NCBI GenBank assembly: GCA_021298575.1
Contig: JAJTFM010000014.1
Span: 20,801 to 84,800 of the forward strand
Direction of reading: 5' to 3'
DNA: 64,000 bases
From: Saprospiraceae bacterium
GTDB lineage: Bacteria; Bacteroidota; Bacteroidia; Chitinophagales; Saprospiraceae
Made by a program: the position numbers and the translations under genes. Below, in pieces: positions 37,186 to 47,408 of this stretch; within the stretch, counting starts at the first letter, position 1; the number at the start of each line of letters is the position of its first letter. The notes under the pieces are model-generated. The model was given only the letters and a program-made list of their open reading frames with translations. It ran no database searches and was not told the DNA's origin.

Positions 37186-39333
37186 ATGACGCTCCAGAAT
37201 GCTACTCAGGCTCTTAAAAAGTTCTTTGGTTACGACCAGTTCAGGCCGTTGCAGGCCGATATTATTCAGGCTGTTTACGAACGCCGGGATGTGCTGGTAC
37301 TGATGCCCACCGGCGGAGGCAAAAGTATATGTTATCAGATTCCTGCGGTTACCCTCGAAGGAACAGCCGTTGTCATCAGTCCGCTCATAGCTTTAATGAA
37401 AGATCAGGTAGAGGGGTTGAGTGCCAACGGTATTCCCGCTGCCTATATTAACAGTTCCATGGACGCAGCCCAGATCCGTAGGGTGGAGGATGCGGCTATT
37501 GACGGACATATCAAGGTGTTATATGTCAGTCCCGAAAAAATGGTCTCTCAGGGTTTTCAACCGCTGCTCAAACGGCTTAAAATCACTTTGTTCGCCGTTG
37601 ATGAAGCGCACTGTATTTCTGCGTGGGGGCATGATTTCAGACCCGAATATACCCAGCTGAAATTTCTCAAGGAACAGTACCCGGGCGTACCCATGATCGC
37701 TCTCACGGCAACTGCCGACAAACTGACCCGAAAGGATATAGTCAGCCAGCTCGAACTCAATGATCCTGCTACATTTATAGCGTCTTTCGACCGGCCCAAT
37801 ATCAGTCTGACGGTAGCTTCCGGACAAAAGCGGTTCGAGCAGATTGTGGCTTTCCTGAAAGAACGGCCCCGTCAATCGGGTATTATTTACTGCCTGTCGA
37901 GAAAAAATTGTGAAATACTTGCCGAAAAACTCAACCAAAAGGGATTCCGTGCGGCGTACTATCATGCAGATATGCCGGCCGCCAAAAGGAGTCAGACGCA
38001 GGAGGATTTTATCAACGACCGTGTGCCGATTGTGTGTGCAACCATCGCCTTCGGTATGGGTATTGACAAAAGTAACGTCCGGTTTGTTATCCATTACAAT
38101 CTCCCCAGGAATATGGAGGGGTATTATCAGGAAATAGGTCGGGCAGGCAGGGACGGTTTGCCTGCTGACGCCGTGCTGTTTTTCAGTTATGCTGATGTAA
38201 TGTCTTACCGTGACATGTTCGAACAGGGCGACAGTCCGCAAGAGCAGAAGGATCTGAAAATTGCCAAACTGGAGCGTATGTTTCAGTTTGCCGAGGCACT
38301 GATTTGCCGGCGGAAGACGGTACTTAATTATTTCGGGGAGCCCTACGATCAGAATTGTGGCAACTGCGACGTATGCAAGAACCCGCCAAGGCAGTTCGAC
38401 GGTACCATGGCTGCCCAAAAGGCACTTTCAGCCGTACTGAGGACGGGTGAGAAGGTGGGTATGAACCTGCTGGTGGATATCCTCCGCGGCAGCAGCAAGC
38501 GGGATATCTTTGATAATAATTATCATCAGATCAAGACTTACGGGGCCGGCAAGGAGTACAGTTTCAACGACTGGCTGTATTTTTTGCTGCAGATGATGCA
38601 CCTTGGGCTCATTGAGGTGGCTTACGACGAGCGCCACAGGCTTCGTGTAACCGATGAAGGCAAAAAGGTGCTTTTTGAAGGCAAAAAGGTGCCGCTCGCT
38701 ATGCCAATTCCCAAGGAACAGCAGCAGGAAAGAGCACCTCGCTCGGTGGAAAAGTCCAGGGCCCAGGTGCTTCGGGAAGAGTTGTTCGAGCGCCTTGTTC
38801 AGTTGCGACGTGCAGTTGCACAACGACAGGGAGTGCCGCCATACCTTATTTTCAGCGACGCTACCCTGCAGATTATGGCTGAAAAACATCCTGTTACCGA
38901 CAATGCCATGAAGGAAATTTCAGGGGTTGGCGAACGAAAGCTCCAATTATACGGAGATGTATTTATCGGGGAAATAAGAAAATTTGTAGCCGAAAAGAAG
39001 GGAGAAGGGTATCAGGTACGCGGCGGAACCCAGATTGTCACCTGGGAAATGTTCCGCGACGGAAACAGTGTGGAGGATATAGCACAGACGCGCGGGCTTG
39101 CGGTTACAACCATTCACTCGCACTTGTCCAGTATGTACGAGCACGGCGAAACACTGGATATCACCCGGTGGCTTGAACCCGAAGAGCGCGATATCATTCA
39201 GGGCGCACTTCACCTTTTTGAGGAGCCGTATCAGTTAAGGCCTATTCTCGATCATTTCGATGGTCGCTATTCTTTCGACAAAATTCGCTGGGCTATAGCA
39301 GATGCTCGCAGACGCACACGGGAGCAGGAGTGA
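37186..39333 (+). CDS. recQ: ATP-dependent DNA helicase RecQ
   Basis: LMPTGGGKSICYQIPA; DEAHCISAWGHDFRPEY; RQC and HRDC regions. Confidence 0.97.
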   Translation: MTLQNATQALKKFFGYDQFRPLQADIIQAVYERRDVLVLMPTGGGKSICYQIPAVTLEGTAVVISPLIALMKDQVEGLSANGIPAAYINSSMDAAQIRRVEDAAIDGHIKVLYVSPEKMVSQGFQPLLKRLKITLFAVDEAHCISAWGHDFRPEYTQLKFLKEQYPGVPMIALTATADKLTRKDIVSQLELNDPATFIASFDRPNISLTVASGQKRFEQIVAFLKERPRQSGIIYCLSRKNCEILAEKLNQKGFRAAYYHADMPAAKRSQTQEDFINDRVPIVCATIAFGMGIDKSNVRFVIHYNLPRNMEGYYQEIGRAGRDGLPADAVLFFSYADVMSYRDMFEQGDSPQEQKDLKIAKLERMFQFAEALICRRKTVLNYFGEPYDQNCGNCDVCKNPPRQFDGTMAAQKALSAVLRTGEKVGMNLLVDILRGSSKRDIFDNNYHQIKTYGAGKEYSFNDWLYFLLQMMHLGLIEVAYDERHRLRVTDEGKKVLFEGKKVPLAMPIPKEQQQERAPRSVEKSRAQVLREELFERLVQLRRAVAQRQGVPPYLIFSDATLQIMAEKHPVTDNAMKEISGVGERKLQLYGDVFIGEIRKFVAEKKGEGYQVRGGTQIVTWEMFRDGNSVEDIAQTRGLAVTTIHSHLSSMYEHGETLDITRWLEPEERDIIQGALHLFEEPYQLRPILDHFDGRYSFDKIRWAIADARRRTREQE

Positions 39334-39598
39334 TATGGCCTCTCATACAAACCGGAACTGCTCCGGTCGAACAAGCCGCTGTCGGATTTGTGCCGGAAAA
39401 ATTCGTCTGGAATGAATGTCGGAGAGCAGTAACATAATGGTCATATTTCGGAAAATATGTGAAAAAGACGGGCAAAACAAGGGAACAAAGTGGTAACCAA
39501 CGGCAGTTTGGCGTCCGTTTATCTGGAAATCCTCTAAATCTGTCGGTTTTTGAGAACATTTATTCTGTATTTGGGTTCATTTTAGCGTGAAATCTGAC

Positions 39599-39606
39599 TA
39601 CATTTG
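39599..39606 (+). promoter_or_regulatory. Bacteroidota -7 box (TACATTTG) upstream of aconitase
   Basis: TAnnTTTG 27 bp upstream of the chosen ATG. Confidence 0.5.
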
Positions 39607-39632
39607 CGCGTTTTTTGACAAAAATTAATGTA

Positions 39633-41906
39633 ATGGCCTCTACGATATTCGATCTGAAGATGCTGAAGGAGCACTACGCTACCTTCTCCGCCCGCGTTGA
39701 CGCGGCCAAAGCCAAGTTGAACCGCCCGCTGACGCTTTCTGAAAAAATTCTCTTTGCACACTTGCACAGCGATAATCCGCTGACCGACTACAAGCGCGGA
39801 AGCGACTATGTATTCTTTCAGGTTGACCGGGTTGCCATGCAGGACGCCACGGCACAGATGGCCCTGCTGCAGTTCATGACCTGCGGTCGCAGGAAAGTAG
39901 CCGTACCTTCCACTGTTCACTGTGATCACCTGATCACTGCCGAAAACGGAGCATCGAAAGATATGGTTGTGGCGCTGGACAAAAACAAGGAGGTTTTTGA
40001 TTTCCTCAGTACAGTATCCCAAAAGTACGGAATCGGTTTCTGGAAACCGGGTGCAGGTATCATTCACCAGATTGTCCTTGAAAATTACGCGTTTCCCGGA
40101 GGCATGATGATCGGAACCGACTCGCACACGGTGAATGCCGGCGGTCTGGGTATGCTCGCTATTGGTGTGGGTGGTGCTGACGCGGTTGACGCGATGAGCG
40201 GTATGGCCTGGGAGCTGCAGATGCCCAAACTGATTGGAGTCAAACTGACTGGCAAGCTGCGCGGATGGGCTTCACCTAAAGATGTCATTCTGAAAGTGGC
40301 GGGTATTCTCACTGTCAAGGGAGGTACTGGTGCCATCGTGGAATACTTCGGTCCGGGTGCCCAAAGTATGAGTGCAACCGGAAAGGGTACCATCTGTAAC
40401 ATGGGTGCAGAAATTGGCGCAACCACTTCCACATTTGGTTACGACAAGAGCATGGCTCGCTACCTGAAAGCGACCGGACGCAGCAAGATTGCCAACCTGT
40501 GCAATAAAGTTGCTCCTTATCTGACAGGCGATCAGGAGTGCTATGAAAATCCTGAAAAATACTTCGATCAGGTAATCGAGATTGATCTGAGCAAACTGGA
40601 ACCACACATCAATGGTCCGTTTACGCCAGATCTCGCATGGCCACTTTCCAAATTTGCTGCAGCCGTCAAGAAAAACAAGTACCCGGCCAAACTGGAAGTG
40701 GGACTCATCGGTTCCTGTACCAACTCCAGCTATGAAGATCTGACCCGTGCCGCTTCGCTGGCACGTCAGGCGGCAGAAAAGGGTATTGATGTGAAAGCCG
40801 AGTTCACTATCACACCGGGCTCCGAGCTCATCCGTTACACGGCTGAGCGCGACGGACTGCTGAAAGATTTTGAAAAAATTGGTGGCGTTGTAATGGCTAA
40901 TGCCTGTGGCCCCTGTATTGGCCAGTGGGCTCGCCACATGGATGATATGAAGCGCTCAAACTCCATCATGACGTCTTTCAACAGGAACTTCACTTCACGC
41001 AACGATGGCAACCCGAATACACACGCTTTCGTGGCTTCGCCCGAAATTGTGACTGCTTTTGCCATTGCAGGTGATCTGACGTTCAATCCGAAGAAAGGAA
41101 CACTGCTGAACAGCAAGGGTGAAGCCGTTAAACTGGATCCTCCGAAAGGTATTGAACTGCCCAAGGCCGGATTTGCCGTGGAAGATGCCGGTTATGTAGC
41201 GCCTGCCAAGGGTGCTATCAAGGTGGCTGTTGCCAGAGACAGTCAGCGTCTGCAGCTGCTGAAGCCGTTCAAACCAATCAGCAGTGACGAACTACAGGAT
41301 ATGCGCGTGCTGATCAAGGCAAAAGGCAAGTGTACTACCGACCACATTTCCATGGCCGGTCCATGGCTTAAGTTCCGTGGTCACCTCGAAAATATCTCCA
41401 ATAACTGTTACATCGGAGCTGAAAACTTCTTCAACGGAGAGCGCAACAAGGTGTACAACGTGGACAAGGGTGATTACATGGAAGTTCCTGCAAGCGCCCG
41501 TCATTATCAGAAAAAAGGAATCGGAACTATTATTTTCGGTGAAGAAAATCTGGGAGAAGGCTCATCCCGCGAACATGCTGCCATGGAACCGCGCTATCTC
41601 GGCGTCAAGGCTGTAGTGGTCAAATCGTTTGCCCGTATTCACCAGACCAACCTGAAGAAGCAGGGTATGCTGGCGCTTACTTTTGCCAATCCGACTGATT
41701 ACGACAAGGTTCGTCAGGACGACAAGGTGACACTGCTCGGTTTTGAGTCATTTGCTCCTGGCAAACCGTTGCAAATTCGTCTCGATCACACCGATGGCTC
41801 CTCCGAAACTTTTGCCGTGAATCACTCTTACAACGATCAGCAGATTGAATGGGTGAAGGCAGGTAGTGCACTGAACAAGATCCGCGCCGATTTCGGTGCA
41901 AAGTAA
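39633..41906 (+). CDS. Aconitate hydratase (mitochondrial-type)
   Basis: [62 protein letters not shown]. Confidence 0.95.
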   Translation: MASTIFDLKMLKEHYATFSARVDAAKAKLNRPLTLSEKILFAHLHSDNPLTDYKRGSDYVFFQVDRVAMQDATAQMALLQFMTCGRRKVAVPSTVHCDHLITAENGASKDMVVALDKNKEVFDFLSTVSQKYGIGFWKPGAGIIHQIVLENYAFPGGMMIGTDSHTVNAGGLGMLAIGVGGADAVDAMSGMAWELQMPKLIGVKLTGKLRGWASPKDVILKVAGILTVKGGTGAIVEYFGPGAQSMSATGKGTICNMGAEIGATTSTFGYDKSMARYLKATGRSKIANLCNKVAPYLTGDQECYENPEKYFDQVIEIDLSKLEPHINGPFTPDLAWPLSKFAAAVKKNKYPAKLEVGLIGSCTNSSYEDLTRAASLARQAAEKGIDVKAEFTITPGSELIRYTAERDGLLKDFEKIGGVVMANACGPCIGQWARHMDDMKRSNSIMTSFNRNFTSRNDGNPNTHAFVASPEIVTAFAIAGDLTFNPKKGTLLNSKGEAVKLDPPKGIELPKAGFAVEDAGYVAPAKGAIKVAVARDSQRLQLLKPFKPISSDELQDMRVLIKAKGKCTTDHISMAGPWLKFRGHLENISNNCYIGAENFFNGERNKVYNVDKGDYMEVPASARHYQKKGIGTIIFGEENLGEGSSREHAAMEPRYLGVKAVVVKSFARIHQTNLKKQGMLALTFANPTDYDKVRQDDKVTLLGFESFAPGKPLQIRLDHTDGSSETFAVNHSYNDQQIEWVKAGSALNKIRADFGAK

Positions 41907-41927
41907 ATACTGAACTTTATCAGCAGC

Positions 41928-41970
41928 AGGAGCGCCCAGGAAGGAACACTTTCCAGGCGCTCCTTTTTGC
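41928..41970 (+). terminator. Rho-independent terminator after aconitase
   Basis: aggagcgcc...ggcgctcct stem then TTTTT. Confidence 0.75.
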
Positions 41971-41986
41971 TATATGGAAGTCAAGC

Positions 41987-42871
41987 ATGAAAGTTGCCGG
42001 TTTCTCCTTTGTAAGAAATGCCCTGCGCTATGAATACCCCGTGGTAGAGGCAATCACATCCGTCTTGCCGCTATGCGACTATTTTGTAGTAGCTGTTGGT
42101 AACTCCGACGACGAAACACTTGAGCTCATCCGGAGTGTCGGGAGCCCGAAAATACATATTATAGAGACGGTATGGGACGATTCCCTGCGCGAGGGCGGGC
42201 GCGTACTCGCGCAGGAAACCGACAAGGCATTCTCGGCTATTCCGGCGGAGTACGACTGGTGTTTTTACATACAGGGAGACGAGTGTGTGCATGAGGCCGA
42301 GCTGCCGGTTATCCGCTCGTCAATGGAACAGTATCTGAGCGATACCGAAACGGAAGGTTTTCTCTTCAATTACCGGCATTTTTATGGTTCCTACGATTAT
42401 GTGGGTACCAGCCGGATGTGGTACAGGAGGGAGGTACGCATCATACGCAACAACCGGCAGATTTTTTCATACAAGGATGCACAGGGGTTCAGAGTTCGCA
42501 CGGAATCCGGCAACAGGAAACTCAATGTCCGCCTGATTGATGCGCATATTCATCATTATGGCTGGGTACGGGATCCCCGGGCGCAGCAACAGAAGCAGTT
42601 CGGATTTCACCGCCTGTACATGACTGACGAGGGGGTGGCCAAACAGGTTGGAACGTCGGAGACATTTGTTTATGACGGTTCGGAGCCATTACAGTTGTTC
42701 GCGGGTACCCACCCTGCTGTAATGCAGCCAAGGATACAGGCCCGGAACTGGCATTTTGAGACCGACCCCATCCGTGTCAGGTGGTCGCTGAAGGAGCGAA
42801 TTTCCCGGTTTGCAGAGCGTATGACCGGCTGGCGCCCCGGCGAATACAAAAATTACCGGCTGATCCGGTGA
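41987..42871 (+). CDS. Glycosyltransferase (GT2-like)
   Basis: PVVEAITSVLPLCDYFVVAVGNSDDETLELI; WCFYIQGDECVHE. Confidence 0.65.
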   Translation: MKVAGFSFVRNALRYEYPVVEAITSVLPLCDYFVVAVGNSDDETLELIRSVGSPKIHIIETVWDDSLREGGRVLAQETDKAFSAIPAEYDWCFYIQGDECVHEAELPVIRSSMEQYLSDTETEGFLFNYRHFYGSYDYVGTSRMWYRREVRIIRNNRQIFSYKDAQGFRVRTESGNRKLNVRLIDAHIHHYGWVRDPRAQQQKQFGFHRLYMTDEGVAKQVGTSETFVYDGSEPLQLFAGTHPAVMQPRIQARNWHFETDPIRVRWSLKERISRFAERMTGWRPGEYKNYRLIR

Positions 42872-42912
42872 GATCAGCAGTACGAGGTGTTGACAAATCA
42901 ACCCGTTTCCAT

Positions 42913-42920
42913 TAACTTTG
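42913..42920 (+). promoter_or_regulatory. Bacteroidota -7 box (TAACTTTG) upstream of recG
   Basis: TAnnTTTG 31 bp upstream of the GTG start. Confidence 0.5.
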
Positions 42921-42950
42921 TAGGTAGTCAACCACCAAACGCCATATATC

Positions 42951-45059
42951 GTGCCTGCACTCGACTCAAACATTGAATACCTGAAGGGAGTTGGTCCGCA
43001 ACGTGCCGATGCACTGCGCACCGAGCTCGGTATTTTCACCGTACGCGATCTGCTGTTTCATCTGCCGTTTCGCTATGTTGACCGTACGCGATTCCACAGT
43101 ATCCGCGATTTGCACACGGAGGGGGAAACTGTGCAGATAAGAGGTATTCTGCGCCGTCTGGAGACGCTGGGTGACGGACGGGCACGCAGGCTCGTGGGCA
43201 GCCTGCGCGATGATACGGGGCTAATCGAACTGGTTTGGTTCCAGGGGATTCAGTGGCTGGAAAAGTCATTGCATGTAGGCAAGGACTATATTGTTTTCGG
43301 GCGAATAAATGAATTCAACGGTCGTCTGAATATCACACATCCGGAAATGGAGGAGTCGAGCCCGGAGGTACTCGGGGCCAAACCTCGCACACTGGAGCCG
43401 GTTTATCCAAGTACGGAAAAACTAACCAGAAAGGGGCTGGATGCAAAAGGGATTCGCAAGCTGACCCGCGGCCTGCTTGACAGCCTGACGCCAGCTGATT
43501 TACCCGAGACACTTCCGGATATAGTGATGGATAAATTCCGGCTTGTTCCTCGTTGGACGGCCGTTTCAAAAATTCATTTCCCTGAAAATCAGGGTGATCT
43601 GGATACCGCCACTCGCCGTCTGAAGTTTGAGGAGCTGTTCTATTTGCAGTTAAGACTGCTGCAATTGAGAACGAGGCGAAAAGAGGCTTTGAGAGGCTTT
43701 GTTTTTGGCAAGATAGGAGATTTTTTCAATAATTTTTACCACCACAAACTACCTTTCGATCTCACCGGAGCCCAGAAAAGAGTTCTGAAGGAAATCCGTA
43801 ATGATCTGGCTGCAGGCAAGCAGATGAATCGCCTGGTACAGGGCGATGTGGGGTCGGGAAAAACAGTAGTTGCCCTGATGACCATGCTGATGGCTGCCGA
43901 TAACGGCTTCCAGTCCTGTATGATGGCCCCGACCGAAATACTCGCGCAGCAGCACTACGAAAATATCAAATTGCTGGCCGATGATCTTGGGCTCAGTACA
44001 GGATACCTCTCGGGAAGTGTGAAGGGAAAAAAGCGGGAGGCTATTCTGAAGCAACTTGTATCCGGTGATATGCACATTGTGATCGGAACCCATGCCCTGA
44101 TAGAGCCGTGGGTACAGTTTCAGAATCTGGGTCTGAGCATTATTGATGAGCAGCACCGATTTGGTGTTGAGCAGCGCGCAAAACTCTGGCAGAAAAATCC
44201 GGCCGGACCACCGCATGTGCTGGTGATGACAGCCACGCCCATTCCGCGCACGCTGGCGATGACCCTGTATGGCGATCTTGATATCTCGGTAATTGACGAG
44301 CTTCCGCCTGGTAGAAAACCCATCAGCACCATACACAGGACGGAGCATCACCGGCTGCAGGTGCAGGGTTTCATGCGTGATGAAATAGCCAAAGGCAGAC
44401 AGGTTTATGTGGTTTACCCGATGATCGAGGAGACAGAAACCCTTGATCTGCAGAATTTGATGGCGGGATATGAGGCCCTGAGTCGCGATTTTCCGGCGCC
44501 ACAGTTTCAGATATCTGTCGTGCACGGCAAAATGAAGCCAGCAGACAAAGATTTTGAGATGCAGCGTTTTGTGCGGGGCGAAACACAGATAATGGTAGCT
44601 ACAACCGTCATCGAGGTGGGAGTGAACGTACCGAATGCCTCGGTGATGGTCATAGAGAACGCGGAGCGCTTCGGATTATCGCAATTACACCAGCTGCGCG
44701 GGCGCGTGGGCAGGGGTGCAGAACAGAGTTTCTGCCTGTTACTGACGAGTTTCAAGATGAGTTCGGAGAGTAAAGAGCGTATCCAGACTATGGTACGTAC
44801 CAATGACGGTTTTGAAATAGCTGAAGTGGACCTGAAACTGCGCGGGCCTGGCAATATGGAGGGCACCCAGCAAAGTGGCATGCTCCGTTTCATGATTGCC
44901 AATTTGGCGCAGGACGGTCTGATACTCGCAGCTGCCAGGGATACGGCCGTGGAGATACTCGAACAAGATCCCGATTTAAGTACACCTGAAAACCAGCGCC
45001 TGAAAATGCACCTTGCTTCGGAGGGGAAAGAGGCAAAGGTCTGGAGCCGAATTTCCTGA
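42951..45059 (+). CDS. recG: ATP-dependent DNA helicase RecG (GTG start)
   Basis: GDVGSGKTVVALMTMLMAADNG; DEQHRFGVEQRAKL; QLHQLRGRVGRG. Confidence 0.97.
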   Translation: MPALDSNIEYLKGVGPQRADALRTELGIFTVRDLLFHLPFRYVDRTRFHSIRDLHTEGETVQIRGILRRLETLGDGRARRLVGSLRDDTGLIELVWFQGIQWLEKSLHVGKDYIVFGRINEFNGRLNITHPEMEESSPEVLGAKPRTLEPVYPSTEKLTRKGLDAKGIRKLTRGLLDSLTPADLPETLPDIVMDKFRLVPRWTAVSKIHFPENQGDLDTATRRLKFEELFYLQLRLLQLRTRRKEALRGFVFGKIGDFFNNFYHHKLPFDLTGAQKRVLKEIRNDLAAGKQMNRLVQGDVGSGKTVVALMTMLMAADNGFQSCMMAPTEILAQQHYENIKLLADDLGLSTGYLSGSVKGKKREAILKQLVSGDMHIVIGTHALIEPWVQFQNLGLSIIDEQHRFGVEQRAKLWQKNPAGPPHVLVMTATPIPRTLAMTLYGDLDISVIDELPPGRKPISTIHRTEHHRLQVQGFMRDEIAKGRQVYVVYPMIEETETLDLQNLMAGYEALSRDFPAPQFQISVVHGKMKPADKDFEMQRFVRGETQIMVATTVIEVGVNVPNASVMVIENAERFGLSQLHQLRGRVGRGAEQSFCLLLTSFKMSSESKERIQTMVRTNDGFEIAEVDLKLRGPGNMEGTQQSGMLRFMIANLAQDGLILAAARDTAVEILEQDPDLSTPENQRLKMHLASEGKEAKVWSRIS

Positions 45060-45071
45060 ACAAGCTCTGAG

Positions 45072-46004
45072 TCAGAAACCAAGGTTCCGGAGAGCTTCCT
45101 GCTGGGTAGCGAGAAATGCGCGGTGTTGTTCGGTGTCCGGATTGAATGGACGGTGGTGCAGGGCGGCGTTGATTTTTTCGAGAGCGTTATTGGTCTGTCT
45201 GGTACTTTCACTGAAATAGGTATTGGAAAAATATTCCCAGATATACGCCACCGCTACATCAGACGGATGAATCATATCTGCAGCATAGAAGCGGTAATCT
45301 CGCAGATCATCCAGCAGTATTTCATAGGCAGGGAAATAGTGTGCTTCCGGGATTTGCCGGCATACAGCTTCGCAGGCCAGTGATAGCACCGCCTTGCTTC
45401 GCTGGTTCTCAATCATCCCTTTGCGCAGGTGCCGAACCGGACTGACAGTCAGTATAAAGCGCATATCAGGGCTCTTTTCGAGCAGTTTGCTCAGGCAGCC
45501 GGTCAGTGTTTCAGTGACAAAATCAACCGACAGGCGGCGCGCCCCGAAGAAACTGTCGGGCATTTTGTGGTTGTTGGCCACAATTTTCCCGGTTTCGTTG
45601 AGATAGAATACGTCGGAGGTGCCGAGGGTAATCAGTACATGCGTTGCTTCATGCAGGAAAAGAGCAGATTCACGGTACTTCTCGTTCATTCCGGAGAGTG
45701 TTTCATCCGGATCTGGTTTGGCGAACTGACTGTGATGATCCCAGCTTCTCCACACACCCTGATTTTTAAAAATACTATCACTGGTATAAACGACGTTACC
45801 TTCGAGTAATTGAGCAAGTGAGCCTGCAATCGAATGAGGGTTATATACCACCCCGAACGGGTTGACAAGCGTTTTAAATCGCAGATCGTTTAAACGGGTG
45901 CCAATATGTTCGGTAAAGCATGAGCCAGACAGTAAAATCCTGTCTTTGTGACTTATTTGGAACGGGGACGCCACGCCTGGAAAAATGGTGCGAAAGGAGT
46001 TCAT
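45072..46004 (-). CDS. GSCFA domain-containing protein
   Basis: ILLSGSCFTEHIGTRL; FGVVYNPHSIAGSLAQL; MIHPSDVAVAYIWEYF. Confidence 0.9.
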   Translation of the reverse strand: MNSFRTIFPGVASPFQISHKDRILLSGSCFTEHIGTRLNDLRFKTLVNPFGVVYNPHSIAGSLAQLLEGNVVYTSDSIFKNQGVWRSWDHHSQFAKPDPDETLSGMNEKYRESALFLHEATHVLITLGTSDVFYLNETGKIVANNHKMPDSFFGARRLSVDFVTETLTGCLSKLLEKSPDMRFILTVSPVRHLRKGMIENQRSKAVLSLACEAVCRQIPEAHYFPAYEILLDDLRDYRFYAADMIHPSDVAVAYIWEYFSNTYFSESTRQTNNALEKINAALHHRPFNPDTEQHRAFLATQQEALRNLGF

Positions 46005-46058
46005 GAAATAGAATTTTATTTCGGTGCAAACTTGCTACTTTTGAGCCTTATTTTCTCT

Positions 46059-47396
46059 ATGAGCCTATTGAAAGATATTTTCGGCTGGATACATCCCGAA
46101 ACCGAACATAAGCCCGATATTGCTTTTGGTCGCTATACCGATATGTACAAGCCTGCGGGCAGATCCGTACATTTCGATCGTTCACTCGGGCACTTCGACA
46201 AGGGGGAGTTACTTGACTCCTACCGAAGTTTCTTTACGTACCTGACAGATGAACGCTCTCCGAACCATATTCATGTTCGGGATGAGGGTGATATAATCCA
46301 TTTTGAATTTTTTCAGGGGTCATGTCTGATCAGGGGCCATGCAGACCGTAACGGAGTACGGGCCGGGAGCAGGGTTGCACGCGCGGGCGATCTTAATGTC
46401 GGTTTTCTGCGGCAGTTGATGGAGGCCAATCACAGGCTCAGTTTCAGTCGTTTTGCGCTTGATAACGAAAATAACCTGTGTATAGTGTTTCAGACGGAAT
46501 CGCTGGATGCCTCGCCCCTGAAGTTGCTTCATGCCTTGCGGGAACTTGCCATCAATGCGGATAAAAAAGATGATTTGCTGCTGGATGAGTTCAAGTCGCT
46601 GGAGCCGGCACCCGATCAGTTTCGTATTGATATACCGCAGCAGGAGAAAGATATTAAATACGAATACTTCCGACAGGAAACAGAAGCGGCGTTATCTCTG
46701 CTGGAGGCCGGAAAGCCTGATTCCAATCAGTACCCGGGTTTATTCGCCTACTACCTGCTGAGTGTGGCCTACAAACTCGACTATCTGATACTTCCGGAAG
46801 GATTTATACTTGATGTACTTGAAAAGATTCACAGCGCATACTTCACCAAAAACCAGTCACCGCCGCAGGTCAGGCTGCAACAGGTGGTAAAAGAGTTCCG
46901 GCGTATGCTGAATCGCTCGAAGGAAGAGGTGCAGGCCGAGATGTATCGAACCAGAAGTACTTTTGGTGTCAGTCCTCCATTGCCTCACGGAAGTGTGATT
47001 GCACTGATTGAGAAAGAACTCCCCAATATGGATTGGCCGCTTGCCAACGGTCACGAAAAACTTGCTGAGGCCCTGCCGATGTATATCGTCAGTTACCTGC
47101 TTTTCCATCACGCGCCGCCTCCGCCCGACCGCGAATTACTCCATCTTTACTACAGGGTGGCCGAAAATGACTATTTTACCAGACTGGGGTTCAGCCGTTC
47201 GTTCCGCGACGGTTCGGGGCGCCCCGACAAGCGTGCCATTCGCGCCGAAATAAACCGGGTTCAGAACACATACAGCGGCGAATATCCAAAACTGAGGATC
47301 AACACGGACAAACTGGACTACTCTTCCGTTGCCATGTTTGGAAAGACATTTCTTCAGGCTGTCAGGGAAATTGACTTAAGCCGGCCTGATCGTTAA
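46059..47396 (+). CDS. Uncharacterised protein with putative YbjN/CesT-chaperone-like N-terminal domain
   Basis: 445 aa from MSLLKDIFGW; HVRDEGDIIHFEFFQGSCLIRG...FSRFALDNENNLCIVFQTESLDASPLKLLHALRELAINADKKDDLLLDEF. Confidence 0.6.
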   Translation: MSLLKDIFGWIHPETEHKPDIAFGRYTDMYKPAGRSVHFDRSLGHFDKGELLDSYRSFFTYLTDERSPNHIHVRDEGDIIHFEFFQGSCLIRGHADRNGVRAGSRVARAGDLNVGFLRQLMEANHRLSFSRFALDNENNLCIVFQTESLDASPLKLLHALRELAINADKKDDLLLDEFKSLEPAPDQFRIDIPQQEKDIKYEYFRQETEAALSLLEAGKPDSNQYPGLFAYYLLSVAYKLDYLILPEGFILDVLEKIHSAYFTKNQSPPQVRLQQVVKEFRRMLNRSKEEVQAEMYRTRSTFGVSPPLPHGSVIALIEKELPNMDWPLANGHEKLAEALPMYIVSYLLFHHAPPPPDRELLHLYYRVAENDYFTRLGFSRSFRDGSGRPDKRAIRAEINRVQNTYSGEYPKLRINTDKLDYSSVAMFGKTFLQAVREIDLSRPDR

Positions 47397-47408
47397 TAAT
47401 ACTCCCTT

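Noticed and set aside
37519-38418. 299-aa minus-strand ORF opposite recQ
   Set aside because: Shadow ORF of the recQ coding frame.
43749-44525. 258-aa minus-strand ORF opposite recG
   Set aside because: Shadow ORF; recG motifs are unambiguous on the plus strand.
45948-46058. Upstream extension of the 482-aa ORF
   Set aside because: Overlaps the start of the divergent GSCFA gene; the start at 46059 (MSLLKDIFGW) is more plausible.
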